A stretch of DNA of 13,538 nt from Trueperaceae bacterium (GTDB lineage: Bacteria > Deinococcota > Deinococci > Deinococcales > Trueperaceae), in NCBI GenBank assembly GCA_003567075.1, contig PXAU01000003.1, positions 1 through 13,538 on the forward strand, read 5' to 3'. The notes beneath the pieces were generated by a model. The model ran no database searches and had not been told where the DNA came from. It was given only the letters and a program-made list of their open reading frames with translations. Positions 5,966 through 13,461 of this stretch are shown here, piece by piece. A program made the position numbers and the translations under genes. The first letter of the stretch is position 1. The number at the start of each line of letters is the position of its first letter.

Positions 5966-5999
5966 GCCCTACGGGCGCCGCGCCAAGGGCGCGTGGGTC
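5957..5999. terminator. Imperfect hairpin between convergent operons
   Basis: GACCCGCGAGCCCT (5957-5970) pairs with AGGGCGCGTGGGTC (5986-5999) over 14 positions, with one G-T wobble and one mismatch and a 15-nt loop. It sits between the hydrolase stop (5912) and the PPK2 stop (6016) of the two convergent units, so it may act in both directions. No T-run flanks it. Confidence 0.5.
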
Positions 6000-6015
6000 A
6001 GCCGAGCCGTCTCCC

Positions 6016-6843
6016 TCAGTCCTCCACCGTGAAGGAGCGTACGTCGACCTCGGGCTCCGGCCAACGCAGCGGCAGGGCCTCGAGCGCGTCGACGACGGCC
6101 GTCGCAACCACCACGTCGCGGTACCACTTGCGGTTGGCCGGTACGATCAACCACGGCGCGTCGTTCGTCCCGGTCCGCGCGAAGACCTCGGCGTAGGCCT
6201 CCCGGTAGGCATCCCACTGCCCCCGCACGCGCAGGTCGTCGGCGTCGAACTTCCAGTTGCGCGTGGGATCGTCGATCCGACGCTGCAGCCGCTTGGCCTG
6301 CTCGTCGCGGTCGATGTGGAGGTAGACCTTGACGAAGCGCGTGCCGGCGTCGAACAGCAGCCGCTCGAACGCGACGATGTGGGCGTAGCGCGCCCGCCAC
6401 ACCTCCTCCGGTACGAGTTCGTCCACCCGCACGACGAGGACGTCCTCATAGTGTGAGCGGTTGAAGACGCCGATCTTCCCGGCTCGCGGCACGGCCCGGT
6501 GCACGCGCCACAGGAAGTCGTGCGCCAACTCGAGCTCGGTGGGATGCTTGAAGCTGCTCACCCGCACCCCCTGCGGGTTCAGGCCCGAGAGCGCGCGCCG
6601 GATGGTGCCGTCCTTGCCGCCGGCATCGAGCGCTTGCAGCAGGAGCAGGAGCGCGAAACGCCCGTCGGCGTAGAACTGCCGCTGTCGCTCGGCCATCCGA
6701 CGCACGAGCACCCCCACGTCCTCCTGTGCGGCGCGCTTGCCGTCGCTGTCCGGCGGGTAGGGGCCGGTGTCGGCCGGATCGATCGCGTCCAGGTTGGCGA
6801 CGGGCGTGCGGTACTGGTCGAGGTCGACGGTGGCGTGGAGCAT
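6016..6843 (-). CDS. ppk2: Polyphosphate kinase 2 family phosphotransferase
   Basis: A 275-aa single-domain PPK2 protein. The Walker A region is ALDAGGKDGTIRRALSGLNP (71-90, with D73, K77, D78). Next come FKHPTELELAHDFLWRVH (98-115) and GKIGVFNRSHYEDVLVVRV (122-140), which carries Walker B-like acids. The lid arginines lie in KRLQRRIDDPTRNWKF (184-199), and IVPANRKWYRDVVVATAV closes the fold. One-domain PPK2s of this length transfer phosphate between polyphosphate and AMP, ADP or other nucleotides; the subclass cannot be settled by eye. The ATG at 6843 is chosen because GGGAGGG lies just upstream. A possible -10, TACCCT, is at 6871-6866 on the minus strand. It is a single gene, convergent with the zinc operon and divergent from the aldo/keto reductase. 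Confidence 0.88.
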   Translation of the reverse strand: MLHATVDLDQYRTPVANLDAIDPADTGPYPPDSDGKRAAQEDVGVLVRRMAERQRQFYADGRFALLLLLQALDAGGKDGTIRRALSGLNPQGVRVSSFKHPTELELAHDFLWRVHRAVPRAGKIGVFNRSHYEDVLVVRVDELVPEEVWRARYAHIVAFERLLFDAGTRFVKVYLHIDRDEQAKRLQRRIDDPTRNWKFDADDLRVRGQWDAYREAYAEVFARTGTNDAPWLIVPANRKWYRDVVVATAVVDALEALPLRWPEPEVDVRSFTVED

Positions 6844-7002
6844 GGGTCCCTCCCTGGGCCCGCTCAGGGTACACGCGCAGACCTCGAGGGCACCGCTGGT
6901 CGAGGCGGGAACGCGTCGATCCGGTACCGGCGACCGGCACCACAGCGCGACCGGCGTCGCCCCGGCGCACCCTGCCGGTACGATGCGCAGAGGAGGTAGC
7001 AC

Positions 7003-7953
7003 ATGCGATACCGACGACTCGGCCGCAGCGGCATGAAGGTCAGCACCGTCAGCCTCGGGGCCTGGACCACGTACGGCGAAAGCGTGCAGGACAAGCAGCT
7101 CACCCGCGACATCGTCGCCAAGGCCTTCGAGAGCGGCGTCACCTTCTTCGACAACGCCGACGCCTACGCGCGCGGCCAGGGCGAGGCGGTCCTGGGCGAG
7201 ATCTTCGAGGACCTCGCCATCCCGCGCCACCACCTGGTGCTCTCGAGCAAGGTCTACTGGCCGATGTCGGACAACGTCAACGACCGGGGGCTGTCGCGTA
7301 AGCACGTGCTCGAGTCGATCGACATGTCGCTCGAGCGGATGCGCAGCGACTACGTCGACATCTACTTCGCCCACCGCTACGACGTGGAGACGCCCATGGA
7401 GGAGATCGTCGAAGCGTTCAGCGACGTCGTGCGCTCGGGCCGCGCCCATTACTGGGGCACGAGCGAGTGGAGCGCCACGCAGATCGCCGAGGCCCACACC
7501 TACGCCCAGGCGAACGGGCTGGTCGCGCCCGTCACCGAGCAACCCGAGTACTCGATGCTCCAGCGCGAGCGGGTCGAGGGCGAGATCCTCCCCGTCACCG
7601 AACCGAAGGGCATCGGGCTGGTGGTGTGGAGCCCGCTGGCGATGGGCATGCTCACCGGGAAGTACGACGACGGCCTCCCCGAGGGCAGCCGTTTCGCCGC
7701 CAGCGAGCATTTCCGCAAGAAGTTCTTCAACGATGCCAACGTGGCCCGGGTCAAGTCGCTCAAGGCCGTCGCGGACGATCTGGGCATCAGCCGTGCGCAG
7801 CTCGCGTTGGCCTGGACGTTGCACCAGAGCAACGTCGCCAGCGTGATCACTGGCGCGACCAAGGTGGAGCAACTGGTCGACAACCTGGCCGCGGCCGAGG
7901 TCGACCTCGACGCCGCCAGCTTGGAGCGCATCGACGCGATCCTGGCGAGCTGA
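7003..7953 (+). CDS. Aldo/keto reductase, Kv-beta/YghZ-like
   Basis: A 316-aa (beta/alpha)8 reductase, normal length for the family. The catalytic tetrad is readable: D50 and Y55 in FFDNADAYARG, K83 in LSSKVYW and H124 in YFAHRYD. SEWSATQIAEA and the C-terminal SVITGATKVEQLVDN are the NADPH-binding and closing motifs. The N-terminal MRYRRLGRSGMKVSTVSLG and WGTSEWSA features resemble the AKR6/Kv-beta-like branch more than the plant-type AKR4 enzymes. The substrate is unknown; small aldehydes or ketones are typical. ATG at 7003 follows a strong AGGAGGT (6991-6997). A weak -10 candidate, TACGAT, lies at 6979-6984. The next gene starts 14 nt downstream, so the two are likely co-transcribed. Confidence 0.92.
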   Translation: MRYRRLGRSGMKVSTVSLGAWTTYGESVQDKQLTRDIVAKAFESGVTFFDNADAYARGQGEAVLGEIFEDLAIPRHHLVLSSKVYWPMSDNVNDRGLSRKHVLESIDMSLERMRSDYVDIYFAHRYDVETPMEEIVEAFSDVVRSGRAHYWGTSEWSATQIAEAHTYAQANGLVAPVTEQPEYSMLQRERVEGEILPVTEPKGIGLVVWSPLAMGMLTGKYDDGLPEGSRFAASEHFRKKFFNDANVARVKSLKAVADDLGISRAQLALAWTLHQSNVASVITGATKVEQLVDNLAAAEVDLDAASLERIDAILAS

Positions 7954-7967
7954 ACGAGGGGAGCACC

Positions 7968-9587
7968 ATGCGCCTGTTCCGAGCCGCCAGCCTACGCGCG
8001 GCGGACGCCGCGGCCGCCGCCGCGGGCGTGGCCACGACCGAGCTGATGCGGCGCGCCGGCGAAGCGGTCGCGGCCGCCGCACTCGCGGGCTGGCCGCGAG
8101 CGACGCGCGTCCTGGTCGCGTGCGGCCCTGGGAACAACGGCGGCGACGGCTTCGTCGCCGCCCAAGCCCTGGCCGCGGCCGGGCTCGAGGTGACGGTCGC
8201 CGAACTGCGCCCGGGCGCCGCCAAGGGCGACGCCGCCTGGGCACGCGAACGGCTGCTCGCCTGCGGCGCGGCGCTGACCTGGTGGCCGCAGGCCACGGAC
8301 GAGCCTCCCGCGGCACTCCCGCTCGAGGCGCACGACCTGGTGATCGACGCGCTCTTCGGTACCGGTCTCACCAGCGCGCTCCACGGCCCCGCCGCCGCGT
8401 GGGTCGAGACCATCGCCGCCAGCGGCCGGCCGGTGCTCGCGGTCGACGTCCCGAGCGGCATCGACGCCGACCGAGCCCAGCCGCCCGGCCCGTGCGTCAT
8501 GGCCGAGCGCACCGTGCAGCTCGCGGGCGCGGTGCCGGCCTCCCTGCTGGCACCTTCCCGCACCGCCTTCGGCGACTGGACGGTGGCCGACATCGGCATC
8601 CCCGACGCCATCCTGGACGAGCACGCCGACGCGCACGCCGTCGACCACGACTGGCTGCGCGCCCACGCGCCGCGGCGCGCCGACGAGGCCCACAAGTACA
8701 GCGTCGGCACCGTGATCGTGGTGGGCGGTTCGCGCCGCTACGCCGGCGCCCCCGAGCTGAGCGCCCGCGGCGCCTATCGTGCCGGCGCCGGCCTAGTCAC
8801 GCTGGTGGCGCCCGCGCGCGCACCGGCGGCCTGGCCCGAGGTGGTGTGGGAGCCGCCGCAGCAGGACGAAGCGCTGCACGCCTGCGTGGCGCGCCTCGTC
8901 GGCGGCGGGGCAGGCGCGCGCCGCGCGGGCGCGGCCGTGGTCGGGCCCGGCCTCGAGGCGGAGGCCGCGGAGGTCGCGAGCATCGTGGCCACCCTGGCCG
9001 GCCCGCTGGTCCTGGACGCCGGTGCGCTGCAGCCGTCCGTCCGCGACGCCGTGCGTGCGCGCGCGCCGGACGAGCACGGCCGGGCCGTGCTCACGCCGCA
9101 CGCGGGCGAGGCGCAGCGCTTGCTGCAGGCGCCCAAAGCCCAACAGGCGCCCGAACATCAGCTCGACGACAGCGCGGCGGACGCCGGCCACGACGCCGCC
9201 GTCCCCGAGGCGAGCAGCGACCCCATCGCCGCCGCGCTGCACCTCGCTCGCGACTGGAACGCCGTGTGCGTGCTCAAGGGCGCCGGCACCGTCATCGCCG
9301 ACGCCAACGGGCGCTGGACCATCAGCACCACCGGCACCCCGGCCCTGGCCACCGGCGGCAGCGGCGACGTCCTGGCAGGCGTGATCGCCGCTTTCTTGGC
9401 CGCCGCCGAGATGCGCGCGTCGGCCGCCAGCGGGGAGGGCTCCGAGCCTCCTGATGCCTGGGCGGCCAGCGCCGCCGCGGTGCATCTGCATGGCCTGGCC
9501 GGGGCGCTCGCCGCCGAGGGCGGGCCGGGCGTGATCGCCAGCGACGTGGCCGAGGCGCTCCCGGCGGCACGATCGCGCCACGGTTGA
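7968..9587 (+). CDS. nnr: Bifunctional NAD(P)HX epimerase / ADP-dependent NAD(P)HX dehydratase
   Basis: A 539-aa fusion that repairs hydrated NAD(P)H. The N-terminal epimerase (about 1-220) has CGPGNNGGDGFVAA (52-65), DLVIDALFGTGL (123-134) and AVDVPSGIDAD (158-168). The C-terminal dehydratase (about 235-539) has VIVVGGSRRYAGAPELSARG (249-268), LTPHAGEAQRLL (375-386), CVLKGAGTVIAD and TGGSGDVLAG (462-471), with the catalytic Asp at D467. Two oddities stand out. VLDAGAL (348-354) replaces the usual VLDADAL, and about 30 Ala/Asp-rich residues (about 387-418) follow the LTPH motif where most homologs are shorter. ATG at 7968 follows GGGGAG. Coupling to the aldo/keto reductase suggests a shared role in NAD(P)H-linked stress metabolism, which is an inference. 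Confidence 0.95.
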   Translation: MRLFRAASLRAADAAAAAAGVATTELMRRAGEAVAAAALAGWPRATRVLVACGPGNNGGDGFVAAQALAAAGLEVTVAELRPGAAKGDAAWARERLLACGAALTWWPQATDEPPAALPLEAHDLVIDALFGTGLTSALHGPAAAWVETIAASGRPVLAVDVPSGIDADRAQPPGPCVMAERTVQLAGAVPASLLAPSRTAFGDWTVADIGIPDAILDEHADAHAVDHDWLRAHAPRRADEAHKYSVGTVIVVGGSRRYAGAPELSARGAYRAGAGLVTLVAPARAPAAWPEVVWEPPQQDEALHACVARLVGGGAGARRAGAAVVGPGLEAEAAEVASIVATLAGPLVLDAGALQPSVRDAVRARAPDEHGRAVLTPHAGEAQRLLQAPKAQQAPEHQLDDSAADAGHDAAVPEASSDPIAAALHLARDWNAVCVLKGAGTVIADANGRWTISTTGTPALATGGSGDVLAGVIAAFLAAAEMRASAASGEGSEPPDAWAASAAAVHLHGLAGALAAEGGPGVIASDVAEALPAARSRHG

Positions 9588-9625
9588 GGCCGACGCAACC
9601 GCGGCAGCCGCGCCGGGGCCCGTGC

Positions 9626-9641
9626 TAGGCTGCCGGCCGTG
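9626..9641 (+). promoter_or_regulatory. Leaderless extended -10 promoter for thrB
   Basis: TAGGCT at 9626-9631 is preceded by TG plus one base (an extended -10) and is followed by 7 nt and then the GTG start at 9639. No Shine-Dalgarno sequence precedes the start. The block TAGGCTGCcGGCCGTG recurs almost identically before tsaD. Confidence 0.55.
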
Positions 9642-10532
9642 ATCCGCCTGCGCGTGCCGGCCACGAGCGCCAACCTCGGGCCCGGCTTCGACTGCCTGGG
9701 CCTGGCGCTCGACCTGCCCCTCCGGGTCGAGGCGCGCCTGGGCGAACCCGACGCGCTCCACTACGAGGGCGACGGCGCGGTGCCGAACGACGCAGACAAC
9801 CTCCTGCACCAGGGGTTCCGCGCCGCCTTCGAAGCAGCCGGCCAGCCCGCACCGAGCGTCGCCTTCAGCGTGCGTAACCCGATTCCGTTGGCGCGCGGGC
9901 TCGGATCGAGTTCAGCCGCGCTGGTCGCCGGCGCCGCGGCCGCCGACGCGACCATGGGCGGCGTGCTCGGTCGCGACGGCGTGTTCGCGCTCACGGCGAC
10001 CATCGAGGGACACCCCGACAACGTCGCACCGGCCGTCTACGGCGGGCTCACGGTGGCGGCCGAACGCGGCGACGCGCGTGGGTACGACACCGCCGTCCTG
10101 GCCGTGCCACCGAGTTGGCGGCTGCTGTTCGGGGTGCCGGCCTTCGAGCTGCCGACCGAGCGGGCCCGCGCCGTCCTGCCGGACCAGGTGAGCCGTCGCG
10201 ACGCCGTCCTCACGGCCTCCCGAGCGGCGCTGTGGGCCTTGGCGGTGGCGCGCGACGAGCCGCGGCTGCTCCGTACGGCCTCGCTCGACGTCCTGCACGA
10301 GCCCTACCGCGAGCCGTTGGTACCGGGCTTGCGTGCGGCGCGCACGGCGCTGCTGGCGGCCGGCGCCCATGCGGCCTACCTCTCCGGCGGCGGCCCCGCC
10401 CTGGCGGCGATCGTGCCCGAGTCGGCGCGCGACGCCTGCCGCGCGGTGCTCGCGCAGTTCGCCGGCGACGGTGGACGGGTGCTCGAGCTACGCGCTGGCG
10501 ACGGCTACGAGCTCGCGCGCGACGCGGAGTAG
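9639..10532 (+). CDS. thrB: Homoserine kinase (GHMP superfamily)
   Basis: A 297-aa cytosolic GHMP kinase that phosphorylates homoserine with ATP on the way to threonine. It begins RLRVPATSANLGPGFDCLG, the ThrB signature. The phosphate-binding loop is PLARGLGSSSAA (83-94). The acid-bearing segment TIEGHPDNVAPAVYGG lies at 121-136, and motif 3, LSGGGPALAAI, at 248-258. The length and all three motifs fit ThrB better than shikimate or mevalonate kinases. The start GTG at 9639 matches the family N-terminus and follows a -10 box directly (leaderless). No threonine synthase or homoserine dehydrogenase gene is adjacent in the window, so the pathway is dispersed. It is convergent with the downstream methyltransferase, 41 bp apart. 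Confidence 0.95.
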   Translation: MIRLRVPATSANLGPGFDCLGLALDLPLRVEARLGEPDALHYEGDGAVPNDADNLLHQGFRAAFEAAGQPAPSVAFSVRNPIPLARGLGSSSAALVAGAAAADATMGGVLGRDGVFALTATIEGHPDNVAPAVYGGLTVAAERGDARGYDTAVLAVPPSWRLLFGVPAFELPTERARAVLPDQVSRRDAVLTASRAALWALAVARDEPRLLRTASLDVLHEPYREPLVPGLRAARTALLAAGAHAAYLSGGGPALAAIVPESARDACRAVLAQFAGDGGRVLELRAGDGYELARDAE

Positions 10533-10573
10533 CGGCACAGAACAGCGACACGGAAGAGCGACACGCACGAGCG

Positions 10574-11743
10574 TCACGGCCGCGAGGCCGTGAGCACGCG
10601 GTACCCCGGCAGCTTCGCCGGGGTCACGTCCCGAAGGTCGTGCCACGACGCCAGCAGCCGCTCGAACGGGAGCGCCGCGTTGGCGACCAACCATAAGCGC
10701 CCCTGCGGCCGCAAGGCCGTGGCGGCGGCGGCGACGAAGCCCTCCGAGAGCGCCCCCACGACCCGCCGACCCACGTGGAAGGGCGGGTTGGTGAGCACAA
10801 CGTCGACAGCGCGGACCTCGGGCACGTCGAGGGTCAGATCGGACCAGCGCACGACGGCGCCGGGTGCTCCCGATACGACCGCCTCGCTGCTGCGAACCGC
10901 CGCCAGGTCGTCGTCCAACGCCCACACGCAGGCCGCCCCCGCCCGCAGCGCGTGCAGCGACAGCAGGCCGCTGCCACAGCCCAGATCGAGCACCCGCGCA
11001 CCGCGCAGGGCGTCGCGCTCCAACGCCGTCAGCAGCGCCGCGGTGCCGGCGTCGACGCGTTCGGCGGCGAACGTCCCGGCGAGCGTCTGCATCGGTCCGT
11101 CGGGGCCACGCCAGTGGCACCAGGGGTCCGGCACCGGAACGTCCGGGCGCGGCCGCGTCAGCTCCACCACGCGCCAACCCGCCGCCCGCGTCACCACCTG
11201 CAGCGCCTCGAAGCGCTCGGCGGCCATCCGCTCGGCGCGCTTGCCGCCCTCGTCCTTGTGCCACACGGCCACCAACCGACCGCCGGGTTGCAGCGCCCGG
11301 GCCCAGCCGTCGAGTTCGGCCCGCACCCGGGACCAACCGCGCTCGCTGGCCGGCCGCCACCAGGCCTCCTCGACGCTGCCCGGCGGAAGGTCCCACGGGA
11401 ACCCCGGCTCCAGCGCCGAGGGCTCGACGCCCGCGCCGAGCGCAGCGCGCTGCGCCGCCGCCGAGGCCACCAGCAGCCTCCCCGGCGGGCCGCCCAGCGC
11501 ACGCGCGAGGGCGATGAGCGCCCCAACGCCGCCCGTGGCGTCGACGAAGGGGCGCTGGGGCGGCGCCACGCGCGACCGCGCCAGGGCCTCGCCCAGCGCC
11601 GGCAGCGCCGGGTCGAGGCCCGGGTACCCGCGCAGCCCGACCGCGCTTGCGAGCGGCACCTCGGCACTGCCCACGCGCCAGGCCACCGGCACCAGCGCGG
11701 CGTGCGCCGCCAGGACGGCGTCAGGGTCCCAACTCGAGCTCAC
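10574..11743 (-). CDS. rsmC: RsmC-type class I SAM-dependent methyltransferase (16S rRNA G-N2)
   Basis: A 389-aa two-domain protein. Residues 1-225 form a degenerate methyltransferase-like domain (GRLLVASAAAQRAALGAG, LQPGGRLVAVWHKDEGGKRAE). Residues about 226-389 are the active domain: GTFAAERVDAGTAALL, SAM motif I LDLGCGSGLLSLHA (252-265), acidic loop ALDDDLAAVRSSE, and motif IV NPPFHVG (319-325). LRPQGRLWLVANAALPFE follows. The duplicated layout, the NPPFH motif and the GTF...VD..TALLL block match the RsmC/RlmG family, which makes m2G in rRNA, classically at 16S position 1207. Which nucleotide is modified here is inferred. The start is GTG at 11743, with no Shine-Dalgarno sequence and TAGACT 6 nt before it on the minus strand, so it is leaderless. 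It is divergent from tsaD by 55 bp. Confidence 0.85.
   Translation of the reverse strand: MSSSWDPDAVLAAHAALVPVAWRVGSAEVPLASAVGLRGYPGLDPALPALGEALARSRVAPPQRPFVDATGGVGALIALARALGGPPGRLLVASAAAQRAALGAGVEPSALEPGFPWDLPPGSVEEAWWRPASERGWSRVRAELDGWARALQPGGRLVAVWHKDEGGKRAERMAAERFEALQVVTRAAGWRVVELTRPRPDVPVPDPWCHWRGPDGPMQTLAGTFAAERVDAGTAALLTALERDALRGARVLDLGCGSGLLSLHALRAGAACVWALDDDLAAVRSSEAVVSGAPGAVVRWSDLTLDVPEVRAVDVVLTNPPFHVGRRVVGALSEGFVAAAATALRPQGRLWLVANAALPFERLLASWHDLRDVTPAKLPGYRVLTASRP
10575..10592. terminator. 7-bp hairpin between thrB and the methyltransferase
   Basis: CACGGCC (10575-10581), GCGA loop, GGCCGTG (10586-10592). It lies 42 nt past the thrB stop and overlaps the last codons of the convergent methyltransferase gene. 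It could end the thrB message, but no T-run follows on either strand. Confidence 0.35.
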
Positions 11744-11755
11744 GCTGCGAGTCTA
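11741..11755 (-). promoter_or_regulatory. Leaderless -10 box for the RsmC-type gene
   Basis: On the minus strand TAGACT (11755-11750) is followed by 6 nt and the GTG start at 11743. It is back to back with the tsaD -10 box (11787-11792), only 31 bp away. Confidence 0.5.
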
Positions 11756-11786
11756 CCGGCCGGCACGACGCGCCAGCGGCCGCTGG

Positions 11787-11801
11787 TAGGCTGCGGCCGT
11801 G
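11787..11801 (+). promoter_or_regulatory. Leaderless extended -10 promoter for tsaD
   Basis: TGG-TAGGCT (box at 11787-11792) is followed by 6 nt and GTG at 11799. It is nearly the same sequence as the thrB promoter, with no ribosome binding site and no clear -35. Confidence 0.55.
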
Positions 11802-12842
11802 CTGGTGCTGGGTATCGACACATCGTGCGACGACACCGGGGTCGGGGTGGCGCGCGGTCGCTCCGTGCTGGCCAACGTGGTGGCCTCGCAAGCGGCCCTG
11901 CACGCACCGCTCGGCGGGGTGCTGCCGGAGACCGCCAGCCGCGAGCACCTCAGCGCCGTCGACCACGTCGTCGCCGAAGCGCTGCGGCGGGCCAGCGTCG
12001 ATCGGCGCGAGCTCGACGCTGTCGCGGCCACCCGAGGACCCGGCCTGGCGGGTGCGCTGCTGGTGGGACTCAGTTACGCGAAGGCGCTGGCCTGGGGCAG
12101 CGCGCTGCCGTTCGTGCCGGTGCATCACCTCGAGGGGCACGTGGCCGCCTGCCTGGCCGAGCGGGAGGACGGTGCGCCGCCGCCCGAGCCGCCGTACCTG
12201 TGCCTGATCGCCTCGGGCGGCCATACGGTGCTGTTCGACGTGCCCGAAGCGGGCCGCTACGTGCACGTGGGCGGCAGTCGCGACGACGCCGCCGGTGAGG
12301 CCTTCGACAAGGTCGCGCGGCTGCTGGGTCTGCCCTACCCGGGCGGACCGGCGCTGGCGGCGCTCGCGGAGCGCGGCGACCCCGACGCCGTGCCGTTACC
12401 GCGACCGATGGCGCGCCAGGCGTGCTTCGACTTCAGCTTCAGCGGCCTCAAGACGGCCGTCGCGGTGCTGTTGGAGCGACGGCCCGAGCTGCCGCCCGCC
12501 GACGTGGCCGCCGCCTTCCAGGCGCGGGTGGTCGGCAGCCTGGTGGACGTGGCTGCGCGCGCGGCCACCACCTTCGGGCGCGACACGCTGGTGGTGGCCG
12601 GCGGCGTCGCCGCCAACCGCAGCCTCCGCGGCGCGCTGGCGGCAGCCGACCTACGGACGTTCGTGCCGCGCCTCGACCTCGCCACCGACAACGGCGCCAT
12701 GATCGCACTGGCGGCAGTCGAGCGGCTGCGGCGCGAGGGCGTACCCGACCAGAGCGTGGCGTTCGCGGTCGACGCCGCGCCCTACCTGCCCCTGGCTGAC
12801 GCGCCCTCGCGGCCGCGTGACGCCTCGCGCACCGGCGGGTGA
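11799..12842 (+). CDS. tsaD: tRNA N6-adenosine threonylcarbamoyltransferase TsaD
   Basis: A 347-aa protein of normal TsaD length. It installs threonylcarbamoyl on A37 of ANN-decoding tRNAs together with TsaB and TsaE, which are not in this window. Visible landmarks are LGIDTSCDDTGV at the start (ASKHA phosphate 1), PETASREHL (43-51), TRGPGLAGALLVGL, and the metal site VHHLEGHVAA with H110 and H114. Further on are IASGGHTVL, GEAFDKVARLLGLPYPGGP, FDFSFSGLKTAV, VAGGVAANRSLR and ATDNGAMIA. The usual VAS and CTDN motif residues read TAS and ATDN, minor changes. The GTG start is the first codon of the family N-terminus and lies at a leaderless promoter. The last 25 or so residues are a Pro/Arg-rich tail. 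No other essential residue appears lost. Confidence 0.96.
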   Translation: MLVLGIDTSCDDTGVGVARGRSVLANVVASQAALHAPLGGVLPETASREHLSAVDHVVAEALRRASVDRRELDAVAATRGPGLAGALLVGLSYAKALAWGSALPFVPVHHLEGHVAACLAEREDGAPPPEPPYLCLIASGGHTVLFDVPEAGRYVHVGGSRDDAAGEAFDKVARLLGLPYPGGPALAALAERGDPDAVPLPRPMARQACFDFSFSGLKTAVAVLLERRPELPPADVAAAFQARVVGSLVDVAARAATTFGRDTLVVAGGVAANRSLRGALAAADLRTFVPRLDLATDNGAMIALAAVERLRREGVPDQSVAFAVDAAPYLPLADAPSRPRDASRTGG

Positions 12843-12864
12843 GCGGCAGCGCCGCGCCAGCTCC

Positions 12865-12881
12865 GGCGGACCTCAGCCGCC
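12865..12881. terminator. Small GC hairpin between tsaD and the convergent CBS gene
   Basis: GGCGG (12865-12869) pairs with CCGCC (12877-12881) around a 7-nt loop, in the 58-bp gap between two convergent stop codons. It is short and lacks a T-run, so it is only a weak terminator candidate. Confidence 0.3.
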
Positions 12882-12900
12882 CCGGCCCCGCCGCCCCGGC

Positions 12901-13461
12901 TCAGGCGCCGCGCCCCCACGACACCGACAGGTAGCTGTCCTGCGTCACGATCCCTGCGACACGCTCGCCGTCCAGGACGGCCACGAGCGGCTCGCTGGCC
13001 AGCACCGGCCGCAGCTCGGTGAGCGCCACGCGCCCGTCGACCTTCACCACCTCGTCCCAGGCCAACAGGCGATCGGGCACGATGCCGGCGATGCCGACCG
13101 GCACGCCCTCTTCCTCGACCACCACCTGCCGGTGCTCGGCCATGGTCTGCACCAGCGCGCTCGCATCCACCGACGGGACGGGTCGAGCCGCGACGACGGC
13201 CGCCGGCGGCACCGCCAGCCCGAACGACAACAGCGTCGAGGAGGGCAAACGCAGCAGCGCCCGCAGCGCTCGCATGGCGCTGACGAACACGAGCACGAAC
13301 GCAGCGCCCTCGACCAGACCAGCGAGGTTCGCCACCCGGAAGCCGAGCAGTCCCTGCCGCCCCAACGCAACGTGTACGAGGTACGCCGCTGCCAGCGCAA
13401 CGGCGAGCGCCACCAGCACCCCCAGCAAGGCGCGTGCGCGCAGCTGCTCTGGGCGCCTCAC
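12901..13461 (-). CDS. Small membrane protein with CBS-like C-terminal region
   Basis: A 186-aa protein. A basic N-terminus leads into helices at about 11-33 and 45-65 and a possible third at 73-92. A soluble tail follows (about 95-180). The tail contains ASALVQTMAEHRQVVVEEEGVPVGIAGIVP and LVAVLDGERVAGIVTQDSYL, two blocks with the VxxxxGxxxGI(V/I)T pattern of paired CBS modules. CBS pairs usually bind adenosyl ligands and regulate an attached channel, transporter or enzyme; similar tails occur on site-2-protease-like and transporter proteins. No catalytic residues are visible here, so a regulatory role is likely, but the partner is unknown. The start GTG at 13461 overlaps the upstream stop (GTGA), with GGAG 7 nt before it, so it is coupled to the gene at the window edge. 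Confidence 0.7.
   Translation of the reverse strand: MRRPEQLRARALLGVLVALAVALAAAYLVHVALGRQGLLGFRVANLAGLVEGAAFVLVFVSAMRALRALLRLPSSTLLSFGLAVPPAAVVAARPVPSVDASALVQTMAEHRQVVVEEEGVPVGIAGIVPDRLLAWDEVVKVDGRVALTELRPVLASEPLVAVLDGERVAGIVTQDSYLSVSWGRGA

Noticed and set aside
7467..7967. N-terminal extension of the NAD(P)HX repair gene over the aldo/keto reductase
   Set aside because: The extension is an Arg-rich out-of-frame shadow of the reductase; ATG at 7968 with GGGGAG gives the family N-terminus.
8120..9454. Arg/Gly-rich open frame overlapping the NAD(P)HX repair gene
   Set aside because: Its composition is that of a high-GC off-frame reading, with no domain or plausible start.
10590..12298. Ser/Arg-rich plus-strand frames opposite the RsmC-type gene
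   Set aside because: They are antisense to a clear methyltransferase and run on into the tsaD region in the wrong frame.
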